Source: Candidatus Methylacidiphilum fumarolicum (lineage in GTDB: Bacteria; Verrucomicrobiota; Verrucomicrobiia; Methylacidiphilales; Methylacidiphilaceae). From it: DNA of 64,000 nt. The notes below the pieces were generated by a model. The model saw only the letters and a list, made by a program, of their open reading frames with translations, was not told the DNA's origin and did no database searches. Numbering within the stretch: position 1 is the first letter of the stretch; each line of letters opens with the position of its first letter. This document shows, one piece after another, positions 26,104 through 35,158 of the stretch. A program made the translations under genes and the position numbers. The stretch covers positions 1,984,001 through 2,048,000 of the forward strand of contig NZ_OX458932.1 of the NCBI RefSeq assembly GCF_949774925.1, read 5' to 3'.

Positions 26104-26778
26104 TTAACGCATATAATTCCACTCTTCGGTTTTATACTTTTTTATTTCGAGTTCTTTAGCCAAAGACCATACCGATTGAGAGATTTTATCTTGTTGGAAA
26201 TGAATGCCAAAAGTCTCTTCAAAACCTCTGACAATTGCTCTAAGCATTTCATCAAAGAAAATGCCTTTAGGGAGCTTAATGCTTCCTTGATGAAGCAATC
26301 CCTTGCGATTTCTTCTTTGCGCTGCCCCTGCAATTTTCTCCGCTCCCCACATCAAATCATGTTTAACAGGTTTCTGAAAACAAAAAGCACCTTCCTGTTT
26401 CTTTTCCCCACCATAAAGGGTGGTTTCCAATCCTAACTTACTTATTCCCACTCCAATTGCCCTATGGATAGAAAAATAGGTATCTGTGGCAGCAATCTTA
26501 CAGAAAGAATGATCTTTAGGAACAATCAAAGCATAGACACAATCTTTTCCATGTTGGACGGCGCCTCCGCCAGTATAACGGCGGACAAATTTTGTATCAG
26601 GAGAAACTTCTTTCCATTTTTGGAAATAGCCAATCGATAGCATTGGTTCTAAAAACTGGTATATCCGCAACAGCGGGGTAGAAACAAAATCCAGATAGGC
26701 TTCGTCAAGGGCCATATTGAATTCCCCATGAAAAGGCCCTTCGATAATCAAGCTCCAGCTTTGTTGTGGATGCTTCAT
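26104..26778 (-). CDS. Lipoate/octanoate transferase family protein (LipM/LplA-like)
   Basis: 224-residue BPL_LplA_LipB fold protein that attaches octanoate or lipoate to carrier proteins. Marks are 'FNMALDEAYLD', 'FVRRYTGGGAVQHGKDCVYAL' (the RRxxGGGxVxH motif), 'CFQKPVKHDLMWGAEKIAGAAQRR' and 'LLHQGSI'. The Cys preceding 'FQKP' and the Lys of 'EKIAGAAQ' sit at the LipM catalytic positions, so octanoyl transfer is plausible. The protein is shorter than LipM (about 278), lacking C-terminal residues. Convergent with ald, 10 bp apart. Confidence 0.82.
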   Translation of the reverse strand: MKHPQQSWSLIIEGPFHGEFNMALDEAYLDFVSTPLLRIYQFLEPMLSIGYFQKWKEVSPDTKFVRRYTGGGAVQHGKDCVYALIVPKDHSFCKIAATDTYFSIHRAIGVGISKLGLETTLYGGEKKQEGAFCFQKPVKHDLMWGAEKIAGAAQRRNRKGLLHQGSIKLPKGIFFDEMLRAIVRGFEETFGIHFQQDKISQSVWSLAKELEIKKYKTEEWNYMR

Positions 26779-27029
26779 TGTCTTTCTACAATTTTACATA
26801 ACTTTTCAAAATGACACTCTTGGCTAAGCTACGTCTAGTCCGTTTCTACTAAGAAGTTCCTTAAGCCTAAGTAAACAATCCTATAAGAGGGGCTTGTACT
26901 TTCTATAAAGATGCCACTTATTTTCTTATGACAAAATAGAGGCTTTTATGCGAGTTTTTCGTTCGTAAAACTAGAAAGCTTCTCTCTTCACGTAGAGCTA
27001 TATGTGCCAAAGAAAAAAGAGGAAAAAAC

Positions 27030-27521
27030 TTATTCTACTTTCAATACTTCTATATCAAAAATCAAAGTGGCATTTGGAGGAATGACATCTTCTACTCCTT
27101 CAGTCCCATAACCTAAATCTGGAGGTATAATCAATCGCCTTTTCCCTCCCTCTTTCATTGTGGAAACCCCTTCTTCCCAGCCTTTAATCATTCGACTCAC
27201 GCCAAGAACAAAGCTAAACGGTTTGCCCCTGGAAAGAGAGCTATCAAAAATCTTGCCATCTTCTAGCTTTCCCACATAGTTTAGAGTAATTCTTTTTCCT
27301 GGAGCTACGGGATTGCCCGATCCAACAGTATAATCGATATATTTGAGGCCGGATGGGGTCGTAACGATTTTTTCAGAATCTGATTCGTGAAAGGGTTTTG
27401 CAGCGAAAAAATCATCCTGGCCAAATAGTAGGCTACGGCCTGAAAATGAAATTAGAGCTCCAACAAAAAATAGCATTATGAAAATCCTTTTAAGGAAAAA
27501 ATAAGAAGGGGTTGCACTCAT
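27030..27521 (-). CDS. Exported FKBP-type peptidyl-prolyl cis-trans isomerase
   Basis: 163 residues. A signal peptide covers about residues 1-34 (positively charged 'FFLKR', then hydrophobic 'IFIMLFFVGALISF'). The FKBP domain follows from about residue 52. It contains the active-site aromatic residues in 'NYVGKLEDGKIFDSS', 'PFSFVLGVSRMIKGWEEGV', 'PPDLGYGTEG' and 'IPPNATLIFDIEVLKVE'. It assists folding of exported proteins in the periplasm. The ATG at 27519-27521 has AGGAG close upstream. Confidence 0.93.
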   Translation of the reverse strand: MSATPSYFFLKRIFIMLFFVGALISFSGRSLLFGQDDFFAAKPFHESDSEKIVTTPSGLKYIDYTVGSGNPVAPGKRITLNYVGKLEDGKIFDSSLSRGKPFSFVLGVSRMIKGWEEGVSTMKEGGKRRLIIPPDLGYGTEGVEDVIPPNATLIFDIEVLKVE

Positions 27522-27620
27522 TGCTCCTATGTATAAGTAGATTTCGTCTCACATACAAGATCGTTTTTTGTGGTGTACTACCGAACAGAAAGAAATCAAA
27601 AGCAAGAAACGACTCTTTGT

Positions 27621-28523
27621 TTATCTTTTTCTTGCCAGCAAATAATTAGCTAACTCCGATAGGAGCTTCCCATTTTCTCCAAGGGCTGAGGCATAATAGA
27701 GAGATTTCTGGGTATAGTAGGCTGCCGCTTTTTTTGAATACTCAAGTCCCATAATTCTTGGGTAAGTAGCTTTTTTGGCTTTTTGATCTTTTCCAGCACT
27801 CTTACCCAGAATCTCAGTGGTTTGAGTAACATCTAAAATATCGTCTATAATTTGGAAAGCCAATCCAAGCGATCTGCCATATTTTGTTATTAGCCTCAAG
27901 GTTTTTTCATCGGCATTGGCACTCATTGCTCCTAATCTCAATGCCACTGTGATGAGCGCTGCTGTTTTCCGACAATGAATATAACGAAGCTGGGTCAACC
28001 CGATTTCCTTGCCTTCGGATTCTAAGTCAGCAACTTGGCCAGCTACTAAGGCACGACTGCCTGCAGCCCTCGCTAGCTCCCAAATCATCGTGGATAATGG
28101 ATAGCTAGATCCTAGCGGAGAGCATAAGCTGGCAATCTCAAAGGCAAGAGCCAGCAAGGCATCTCCAGTAAGAATAGCCATAGCTTCTCCATATATTTTA
28201 TGGAGGGAAGGTTTGCCTCGTCTAAAATCATCATTATCCATACTGGGAAGATCATCATGAATTAAAGAATAGGTATGAATGCATTCAACAGCACATGCCA
28301 TAGGCAAGGCACAGTCAGTTGCCATGCAAACAGTATGAGCCCCAGCTAAGCAAAGAATTGGCCGAAGCCGCTTACCCCCAGAAAACAAACTATAGTCTAT
28401 AGCTTCATGAAGGATTCTAGGCTTCTTCGATTTGTCCGTAACATATTTTCTTAAAGCCGACTCAATGATCCCTTGCTGTTTTGCAATATAAGCTTCGATT
28501 TCCATAGCCTTATCATCCATCAA
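27621..28523 (-). CDS. ispA: Polyprenyl diphosphate synthase (farnesyl/geranylgeranyl type)
   Basis: 300-residue chain-elongating prenyltransferase supplying C15/C20 isoprenoid diphosphates. First Asp-rich motif in 'YSLIHDDLPSMDNDDFRRGKP' region (DDxxxxD, about residue 85), second in 'FQIIDDILDVT' (about 222), with 'GGKRLRP' near 50 and 'GQVADLESEG' in between. Two residues between the first-motif aspartates ('DDLPSMD') fit the bacterial FPP synthase type. It overlaps the small upstream gene by 11 nt, suggesting one transcript. Confidence 0.93.
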   Translation of the reverse strand: MMDDKAMEIEAYIAKQQGIIESALRKYVTDKSKKPRILHEAIDYSLFSGGKRLRPILCLAGAHTVCMATDCALPMACAVECIHTYSLIHDDLPSMDNDDFRRGKPSLHKIYGEAMAILTGDALLALAFEIASLCSPLGSSYPLSTMIWELARAAGSRALVAGQVADLESEGKEIGLTQLRYIHCRKTAALITVALRLGAMSANADEKTLRLITKYGRSLGLAFQIIDDILDVTQTTEILGKSAGKDQKAKKATYPRIMGLEYSKKAAAYYTQKSLYYASALGENGKLLSELANYLLARKR

Positions 28524-28848
28524 ATTGGATTAAACAATCGATATTCTCTTTTGGTGGTCTTTGAGAGAGAATGGGACATTCATTTTCTTTTAACTCCGCC
28601 CATGCCCTTTCAATAATTTCAGAGTCCATCCATAACGAAAAATCTCCACTATTCAACTTTTTTAACACTTCATCTTTTAAAACCAGGCTAACAGAAAGAA
28701 AAGGATGCATGCTTAATCCAGCAGCTACCCTCAATGCTTCAGCAAAGCGATGACTTTTTTCTGGATCAGCTTCCACCTCGATAATAACCGTTTTTTTCTC
28801 TTTCCTCGGGGCTTCCTCCTCCTCTCTCTGTGTATAATCCTCAAGCAT
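28513..28848 (-). CDS. Hypothetical 111-residue protein coupled to the prenyl synthase
   Basis: No family recognised. The chosen ATG (28846-28848) has AAGAAG six nt upstream; a TTG nine codons earlier is the alternative. The N-terminal 25 residues are highly charged (acidic then basic). Then comes a compact alpha/beta segment: 'KKTVIIEVEAD' strand, 'EKSHRFAEALRVAAGLS' helix, 'PFLSVSLVLKDEVLKKL' and 'DSEIIERAWAEL'. This resembles the DsrE-like layout only loosely. Overlap with ispA indicates coupled translation, so a small partner or regulator is possible, but no function can be named. Confidence 0.65.
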   Translation of the reverse strand: MLEDYTQREEEEAPRKEKKTVIIEVEADPEKSHRFAEALRVAAGLSMHPFLSVSLVLKDEVLKKLNSGDFSLWMDSEIIERAWAELKENECPILSQRPPKENIDCLIQFDG

Positions 28849-29102
28849 AGTATACTTCTTTATTCTATGTTCCAATGTTTTCTTTTGTTTATTTACTCTC
28901 CCATGATTGCTCTTAAAGAAAGAATCAAAACAGAAAAGACAAGCTTCGATTAGAAGAAAGCAGTCATCCCTCTTTTCTCCTCACCTATCTTTGGAAGGAG
29001 GTTTTGATTTACCAGCTCAAGCACCTTTTGACAATATCTAAAAGTCAGTTTTAACAAAAATGCCCCATTTTTCTCTCCATTCCAAGCTTCTTTTTTCTCC
29101 TC
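28849..29102. other. Intergenic region before the IS605-type element
   Basis: AT-rich stretch upstream of the small protein gene, which should hold its promoter, and running into the left boundary of the IS element. I see no gene or RNA in it. Confidence 0.35.
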
Positions 29103-31113
29103 CTAACTACCCTCTCTGGCGGCCAGTGCTCCAGCCAGAGCCTTGGACTTGGCTGGTGGTGAAGGCCGCCCTATTCCGGCGTTTTCTGCCGTTCGATGTA
29201 CTGTTTGAGGACGGTTAATGGGGCGCCCCCGCACGTGATAACGCAGTAGGAATGGCTCCAAAGAACTGCCTTACGATAGAAACGGGCGACCGTTGTGGCA
29301 AACTCTCTGCGGAGAAGCCTGGAAGAAGTTGTCTTGAGATGGTTCAGGAAGCGGCTGAGTCCAAGATTTGGTGGCAACGCAACCAGCAAGTGAACGTGGT
29401 CAGATTCTCCGTTGCACTCAAGCAGCTGTCCGCCCCATCCCTCCCAGCGCATTTCCGCAATAGCACGCAACCGGTCAAGCATGGGGCGGGTGAGCGTCTT
29501 GCGGCGGTATTTTGTGACAAGAACTAAATGGTAGTGCAGCGCGTAAACGCAGTGATGCAGAAGGTGCAAACGCACTTGACCTGTCATTGCACTAAATGAT
29601 AGACCATATTGCTGGCCACTGTCCAGCGTCGCCTCATGATGATCGCATCACCCGCTGGTCTTCCCGTTCTGGGCCCGGTCGAGCGCAAGGTCACCTACCG
29701 GCTCTATCCATCCAAGACCGTCCGGGATGAGCTTTTGCGGACTCGCTGGGTCCATTGCTTTCTCTGGAACCTAGCTTTGGAGGAGCGCAGGCGGGCGTGG
29801 AAGGAGGAAAAGCGGCGTATCGGTTTCGCCGAGCAGTGCGATGGCTCACCGAGCTCCGTTCCCGCAGCGCGCTTCTCGCCTCGATCAACGCTCAATCCGC
29901 CCAGGTAACGCTCAAGAGGTTGGATCTCGCCTTTCAGGCGTTCTTCCGCCGCATCCGGCAAGGCGAAAAGCCGGGATTCCCGCGTTTCAAGCAGGCAGGG
30001 TGATTCAGCGGTTTCGGCTTCAAGCAGCACGAAGGTGACTGGCGGCTGATCGCCAGAGAGCGAAGCGCTCACCTGAAGCTTCGTCTCTCCGGCATTGGGG
30101 AGATCCCGATCCGGGGCAAGGCCCGTACTCCCGGAGAACCCAGGACATGCGAGATCTTTCTTTCCGGCGGCCGATGGCATGCGTCGGTCACGATGCGCTG
30201 CCGGCCGGCGCGGGAGCATGGCTGTGGAGCCGAGGCTTTCGACCTGGGCACGGAGCGGTTCCTGACCAGCGCCAGGTTGGAGCCGGAAAAGAGCGAGCCG
30301 GACGTTTCCGAGGTCGCCAATCCGCGCCATCTGCGCAAGGCGCTTAAGAAGCTCAGGAAGCTCGGACGGACGATCTCCCGCAAGATGGAGGCGGCGATCC
30401 GCAAGCACGGGAAACGGAAGGGATTTCGCATTTCCAAGAGGTTGCGCAAGCAGTACGAGCTGCTCGCCCGGATGCACGCCAAGGTGGCGAACGTCAGGAA
30501 GGATTTCCTGCACAAGCAGAGCGCCGCGATGGTGAGACGCAGCGGACTGTTGATCACGGAGGAGCTGGAGCCGAAAAGGATGACGGCTTCGGCCCGGGGC
30601 AGCCGGAAAAAGCCCGGGAAACGTGTGCGGCAAAAAGCCGGGCTGAATCGAGAGATGTTGGACGCATCGTTCGGAGCTTTCGGGGCGATGGTCGGATACA
30701 AAGCGGAAGAGGCTGGTATCGGATAGCTGGAAGCACAGGCGAGGACGTTGAAGCCAAGCCAGAGATGCCACCGATGCGGCGGCGTCGTGAAAAAGACCCT
30801 CGGCGACCGGTGGCATGAGTGCGCATGCGGAGCGTCCTGCCATCGGGACGAGAACTCGGCGCTCGGGCTTCTCGACTGGGGCTTGGCGAAATGGGAGAAG
30901 GATCACGGCTTCGCCTTTCCGGGGCCGAAGGTCGTTGTATACGGAAAGGAATGGACGGGAACCGATCCATGCGTGGAGCGGGAAGCTCTGGCCGGATGGA
31001 ACCTCGCTGCGGGCTGGAAGTCCGCGAGCCGAGCATACTCCGGTGAAACTGCCCGCAGGGAAGCGCGAAACCCCATCCCAGAGCCGTCAGGCTTGGATGG
31101 AGTAGTTCATAAA
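29103..31113 (+). mobile_element. IS605-type element: tnpA and a broken tnpB, divergent
   Basis: A GC-rich (about 60% by eye) block of roughly 2.0 kb in AT-rich surroundings. It holds a transposase tnpA on the minus strand and a tnpB on the plus strand, transcribed away from each other from a short shared region (29588-29608). The left end has strong secondary structure ('CTCTGGCGGCC...GGCCGCCC'). The right end at about 31065-31113 shows a subterminal hairpin with arms CCATCC / GGATGG followed by AGTAGTTCA, the IS605 right-end form, overlapping the omega-RNA region. The composition contrast suggests arrival from a GC-richer donor. Exact ends are judged from composition and hairpins only. Confidence 0.8.
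29171..29587 (-). CDS. tnpA: IS200/IS605 TnpA (Y1-HUH transposase)
   Basis: 138-residue single-strand DNA transposase. The HUH motif is in 'GESDHVHLLVALPP' (about residues 63-70) and the catalytic Tyr in 'VLKQYIERQKTPE' near residue 132; both are intact, as is 'YALHYHLVLVTKYRRKTL' at the N-terminus. Length is normal for the family. TnpA is therefore probably functional and could move this element and related ones in trans, provided the ends are recognised. Codon and base use are GC-rich, unlike chromosomal neighbours. Confidence 0.92.
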   Translation of the reverse strand: MTGQVRLHLLHHCVYALHYHLVLVTKYRRKTLTRPMLDRLRAIAEMRWEGWGGQLLECNGESDHVHLLVALPPNLGLSRFLNHLKTTSSRLLRREFATTVARFYRKAVLWSHSYCVITCGGAPLTVLKQYIERQKTPE

Positions 31114-31128
31114 AACTCCACTGAATAA
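29609..31128 (+). pseudogene. tnpB of the IS605-type element, broken by a frameshift and two in-frame stops
   Basis: Homology to TnpB is continuous, but the frame is broken three times. The N-terminus ('TYRLYPSKTVRDELLRTRWV...', frame from 29609) is good to 'IGFAEQ' near 29838. Homology then continues in the next frame with 'RWLTELRSR...NAQSAQVTLKRLDLAFQAFFRR'. A TGA at 30001-30003 stands where family members have a basic residue, and a TAG at 30724-30726 stands near 'EAGIG'. Retained sites are RuvC-I Asp in 'AFDLGTERFL', RuvC-II Glu in 'LLITEELEPKRM', zinc Cys pairs in 'RCHRCGGVV' and 'WHECACGAS', and RuvC-III Asp in 'CHRDENSALG'. Apart from the three lesions it looks recent. The 3' end overlaps the presumed omega-RNA. 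Confidence 0.85.
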
Positions 31129-31337
31129 GACCTACGAAAGCTTCTTCTCCTCTCCCATTAAAGGATTAGTTAGAGTTTTTAACACCTCAAGCCTAATCAA
31201 AGTGTCTTCCAGCTATTTTTCACCTTCTAACTGTACTAGCCTGTCCTTTCCCTCACCACACAAACAACATGGAATAAAGCCAGAAGAAAGCTTTTGCAAG
31301 AGGAGAATTGCTGTTCCTAAAGACATACTTGGGACTT

Positions 31338-32496
31338 GCTTCTGCCTGGCTCAAGTTCGTTCTTTTCGTCTAGTTTTTAGACCGGGATGAGCCAGGATTG
31401 CCATGGCCGTTTCGTTCTCCGTGAGATTGGCGTGGTATCGACAAACCAGCAGCGCTTCCTCAAGCCGCGATGGCAATCACTCCCGCTTCGCCTCCATCCA
31501 CTGCAGTGGGCTTCTGTCTGGAGTCTGCCGCACAGAAAAAATTCACCACGTCGAGTTTCCAATCAGGCAGTTTCCTATTCCTACGGGAAAGCCTCTCCGA
31601 AAGCACCGCATGCAGCCAGTTCCGCGGTGTCCACGATAATATTCTCTGGATCTCCGATCCTTTCCTAGTGGTGGCATGCGTCAACCCGATCCGTACGGTT
31701 CTCGTACCCGCAATACTGACATACAAACTTGTCCCCAGTGCGATGCTTAGGATAGACATTCACGCACTTCGGACAGAGCCAGAGAGCTATAGGCCAGGTT
31801 GAGATCCTCTCGAGGGGAACCTCCCGCAGGCGCCAAAAAATTCGATTCGCTCCCGAAGCGTCCCGGTCCGCATTTGGATGATGCAACGGGAAAGCTCCTT
31901 GCTCAGATCTTTTTCTAGAAAGTAGAGGATCTCCGATCAGATCGTCGAGGGCTTTTGCAAAGCCAGGAATTTCACCGGCCGCTCGATTTCCGCCTGCGCC
32001 TTGAGCAGCCGATTTCGGCGCTTTTCAGTTCCCAGGTTGTTTCTGCCGATCCGCCGGGCCTTGAACAGATCCTTGACGTTCCGCCGGATCGCATGAAGCC
32101 TGCCCCGCTCCTCTCCCTTCTCCTTGTGGACGCGAGACAACCAGGCGAGCAGCTTGCTGATTGGATCGATCACGTTTTGCCTTGTGCAATACAAAACCTT
32201 GCCAAAGCTTTCTCCTGATTCTTCAGCCCACCCTTTTGCCCGGCGCTGGTGACATTTACATTTGGATAGGCGCTTGCGCGGGGCGCTCGTCGCCTTTTGG
32301 CCGATCTTCCGCAGTGAGTCCTCGTGGGGGTAATACAGGCGGTTTGTTGGAGTCCATTGGGCGGCAGCATCCTTTCCCTTCGTCTTTCGCTAGAGCCTGT
32401 TGATGCTCCGGCCGATCCGCGCGCCAAACTTTTTCGGCAAATATAGATTTGCCATGTCCTTTCATAACTAGATTGGCATAGCAAGATCAATAACTA
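31338..32496 (-). mobile_element. Decayed IS element, tnpB-like, with recognisable left and right ends
   Basis: GC-richer block oriented on the minus strand. Its left end (32452-32496) is a palindrome-containing segment whose arms are TTGCCATG and CATAGCAA around 'ATAACTAGATT', with the start codon of the nuclease gene inside. An 80% identical 45-nt copy lies at 46017-46061. Its right end (31338-31440, containing 'CAAGTTCGTTCTTTT' and 'CGTTCTCCG') matches the reverse complement of 48210-48315. Both ends of one IS family are thus present here, defining a ~1.16 kb element. No tnpA is present, so it would have needed one in trans. Confidence 0.72.
31430..32465 (-). pseudogene. Degenerate tnpB-like gene inside the 31.3-32.5 kb element
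   Basis: The frame starts at ATG 32463-32465 ('MKGHGKSIFAEKV') within the left-end palindrome and is interrupted many times. A helical segment ('GRLHAIRRNVKDLFKARR', about 32090) corresponds to the TnpB region before RuvC-II. The C-terminal zinc ribbon is clear: 'LCPKCVNVYPKH' and 'DKFVCQYCGYENRTDRVDA' (about 31690-31790), followed in another frame by 'LSWTPRNWLHAVLSERL'. The same ribbon with an intact frame occurs at 47950-48115. No complete RuvC site can be read. Inactive. Confidence 0.72.
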
Positions 32497-32976
32497 TTCT
32501 ATACTCTCTTCTTTTCCCATTTCTTTATTCAACTTTTTCGTAAAAGTTCCTCGTTTGCTGTGAGCATTCGTCTTTACAGAATCAAGTCCTGTCCTCTGGT
32601 TTTTAACCGGTCAGATCCCTTGAGATATATTGCTAGGATAGAAGATAGAGCTCGCCTTGATGCCTTTTTTTCTTTCGTATGCAAAGCCTTACTGTCTCTA
32701 CTACGCAAGATTCTTTTCCAAATGTTTTCTTTAGCTATCCCAAATGGAGAACAGACTTTTCTTCCTTAAAACGCTCCTTTGGAGTTGATCCATTGGCCTT
32801 TTATAATGAATAGGGTCATCTTGGTATCAAATGGTAAAAGCAAAAAAAACGAAGCCTAATTTTGTTTGGATTTCAAAGAAAACATTGTAATAATAATAAG
32901 GTTTCATCAATAAGGCCTCCTCTACTGAGGTTGAAAAGAACAAAGATAAAGCATCCACAAATCGTGGATAAATAAA
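32497..32976. other. Leader and promoter region of the pst operon
   Basis: About 480 bp, AT-rich, between the decayed IS element and pstS. I find no gene that I can support; a 69-codon frame from 32560 has no ribosome binding site and no family features. The only distinct site is the inverted repeat at 32953-32969 just before pstS. No clear Pho-box direct repeats were recognised. Confidence 0.4.
32953..32969 (+). promoter_or_regulatory. Inverted repeat immediately before the pstS start
   Basis: ATCCAC-AAATC-GTGGAT, a perfect 6-bp palindrome with a 5-nt spacer, ends 7 nt before the pstS ATG (32977). It occupies the place where a Shine-Dalgarno would be, and no purine-rich Shine-Dalgarno is visible. 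It could be an operator or a translation-control hairpin. Function is inference from position. Confidence 0.4.
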
Positions 32977-34110
32977 ATGTCCTTTTTTCAAAAACTTACC
33001 TTCTTTTTAGGAGTTTTAACCATTCCCTATTTATTAGGAATGAGCGGGCTATTCTTTGGACATAGCCCTCCTATTCTGAATGGTGCAGGGGGTAGCTTTC
33101 CCTATCCTCTCTATTCGAAGTGGTATTTTGAATACACTAAAATCGATCCTTCTATCCGCTTTAACTATCAGCCTATAGGTTCGGGAGGAGGGATTCATCA
33201 ACTCTTAAGCCATACCATAGATTTTGCCGGTTCCGATAGTCCAATTCCCGATAGTCTCATCACTGGCTCTTCAAGAGAAGTCATCCATATCCCAACAGTG
33301 GCTGGGGCAGTCGTAATTGCCTATAATGTGGCTAATATCCCCCTTTTAAACCTAGACAAAGAAACCATTAGTGGCATCTTTCTTGGTGAAATAACCCGGT
33401 GGAACGATCCTCGAATTGTTTCTTTAAATCCACAAGCGACACTGCCAGATCTTCCTATCGTCGTGATCCACCGATCAGACGGTAGTGGAACGACTTATAT
33501 CTTTACAGAATATCTTTCTAAAATAAGCCAACGCTGGGCCATTCTTGCAGGAAAAGGCACTTCGGTACGTTGGCAGATTGGTATAGGTGCCAAGGGCAAT
33601 GCTGGAGTTGCTGCAGCCATTAAAACAATCAACGGATCCATTGGCTATATCGAATTGGCTTATGCTCTACAAAACGGCTTTCCCATGGCAGCGATACAAA
33701 ACCAAACTGGACAGTATGTGGCCCCTTCAATGGATAGTGTCACAAAAGCCTTTCCTCGGTCTTTTGATCACAAAGACTTTCGGATTTCCTTAACGGATTC
33801 AGCTGAAGAAGGTGCCTATCCTATTGCTGGGCTTACTTGGATTTTGCTGAATATTAACTCGACTCCTCCATTAAGATTAGAGTGTCTTATTAAGTTTTTA
33901 TCTTGGGCTTTAACCGATGGCCAAACGTACGCCCTGCCGATGGATTATGCCCCTTTGCCTTCCTCTCTTCGGCAAAATGTTCTGCATTTACTGGAGGAGG
34001 TGAGAAGGAAAAATTCTCTATCTGCGTTTCCATGGAACCAACAGTGGCTCTTACTAGGAAAAAAGAGTAAAATTAGTTTTCCAAATCAAGTCATTTTTAA
34101 AAATAAATAA
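32977..34110 (+). CDS. pstS: Phosphate ABC transporter, substrate-binding protein
   Basis: 377 residues. An N-terminal hydrophobic segment (about 7-25) serves as signal or anchor. The mature start 'LNGAGGSFPYPLYSKW' and 'YQPIGSGGGIHQLLSHTIDFAGSD' are the phosphate-binding loops, with 'IVVIHRSDGSGTTYIFTEYLS' as the conserved RSDxSGTT motif. It delivers phosphate to PstCA in the periplasm. First gene of pstSCAB. The ATG has no purine-rich Shine-Dalgarno. Confidence 0.95.
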   Translation: MSFFQKLTFFLGVLTIPYLLGMSGLFFGHSPPILNGAGGSFPYPLYSKWYFEYTKIDPSIRFNYQPIGSGGGIHQLLSHTIDFAGSDSPIPDSLITGSSREVIHIPTVAGAVVIAYNVANIPLLNLDKETISGIFLGEITRWNDPRIVSLNPQATLPDLPIVVIHRSDGSGTTYIFTEYLSKISQRWAILAGKGTSVRWQIGIGAKGNAGVAAAIKTINGSIGYIELAYALQNGFPMAAIQNQTGQYVAPSMDSVTKAFPRSFDHKDFRISLTDSAEEGAYPIAGLTWILLNINSTPPLRLECLIKFLSWALTDGQTYALPMDYAPLPSSLRQNVLHLLEEVRRKNSLSAFPWNQQWLLLGKKSKISFPNQVIFKNK

Positions 34111-34130
34111 GTAAATCGAATAGAGCGCTT

Positions 34131-35156
34131 ATGGGAAGGATGCTTTTTTCTTCGCAGCACAATACAGATAATAACGATCCTTTTGAGCTAGCACACATCA
34201 ACAGAGGCCAGAAATTCAAAGAAAATGTTTTTACTCTTCTTGTTTATTGTTGTGCTTTTATACTGCCTACCTTGCTCGTATTTGCAGCTTATGAGCTAAC
34301 GACAAAATGCATGCCATCTGTCAGTAAATTTGGGATTTCCTTTCTCTTTAATCATGATTGGAATCCTGTATCCGGCCATTTTGGGGCATTACCCTTTCTC
34401 TATGGTACCGCCATGTCTTCTGGATTATCTTTATTGATCGCATCCTTCTTAGGCCTTGGAACAGCCCTTTTCCTTACAGAATTTTCTCCACGGTGGCTTC
34501 AAAAGCCCCTCATTATCTTGATCCAGATAATATCTGCCATACCTAGCGTTGTTTGGGGACTGTGGGCTCTATTTGAACTTATCCCCTGGTTGCAAAAATA
34601 TGTTGTCCCTTTTCTCAAAGACCACTTAGGATTTCTTCCCTTTTTCCAGGGTAATTTTTATGGAGTGAGCTTGCTTTCTGGCTCTCTCGTTGTCGCTATC
34701 ATGATTCTTCCAATCATGATCTCCGTTACCATAGAAATGATCAAATCGGTTCCATCTATTTATAAGGAAGCGATCTTTGCTCTTGGCTCTACTCACTGGG
34801 AATCGATCCGCATCGGAGTCTTGCCTTTTATCAGAAAAGGGCTTTTGGGTGTTGCTATACTCGGACTTGGCAGAGCAATTGGAGAAGCCATGGCTGTAAC
34901 CATGGTTATAGGCAATAGGCCCGAGATATCTCTTTCACTTTTGTCTCCAGCCTATACTTTGTCCAGTGTGCTTGCAAATGAATTTGCTGAATCAACATCC
35001 GAACTTCACATTAGTGCTCTTTATGAAATTGCTCTCCTTTTAGGGGCAATAACCATCGTAGTGAATCTGCTCGCACAGCTTTTCATCCATGGATTAGAAC
35101 CCTTGGATTTCACTAAGTTGTTTGGAAAAGAAAACCAAAAGAAAAATTTAAGTTAA
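34131..35156 (+). CDS. pstC: Phosphate ABC transporter, permease PstC
   Basis: 341-residue inner-membrane permease with six or more helices. The MetI-like EAA loop reads 'EAIFALGSTHWESIRIGVLPF..GLLGVAILGLGRAIGEAMAV', including the 'GRAIGEAMAV' motif of PstC. Paired with PstA, it forms the phosphate channel. 20 bp after pstS and 2 bp before pstA, clearly one operon. The N-terminal 35 residues are hydrophilic and cytoplasmic. Confidence 0.95.
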   Translation: MGRMLFSSQHNTDNNDPFELAHINRGQKFKENVFTLLVYCCAFILPTLLVFAAYELTTKCMPSVSKFGISFLFNHDWNPVSGHFGALPFLYGTAMSSGLSLLIASFLGLGTALFLTEFSPRWLQKPLIILIQIISAIPSVVWGLWALFELIPWLQKYVVPFLKDHLGFLPFFQGNFYGVSLLSGSLVVAIMILPIMISVTIEMIKSVPSIYKEAIFALGSTHWESIRIGVLPFIRKGLLGVAILGLGRAIGEAMAVTMVIGNRPEISLSLLSPAYTLSSVLANEFAESTSELHISALYEIALLLGAITIVVNLLAQLFIHGLEPLDFTKLFGKENQKKNLS

Positions 35157-35158
35157 AT

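Noticed and set aside
29704-30906. A 400-codon open frame on the minus strand
   Set aside because: It lies antisense to tnpB in GC-rich DNA, where long spurious frames are common; the protein has no family features and is Arg/Pro/Ser-rich, as expected of a shadow.
32560-32769. 69-codon frame upstream of pstS
   Set aside because: No Shine-Dalgarno, no recognised motif, no membrane or signal pattern; probably chance in AT-rich leader DNA.
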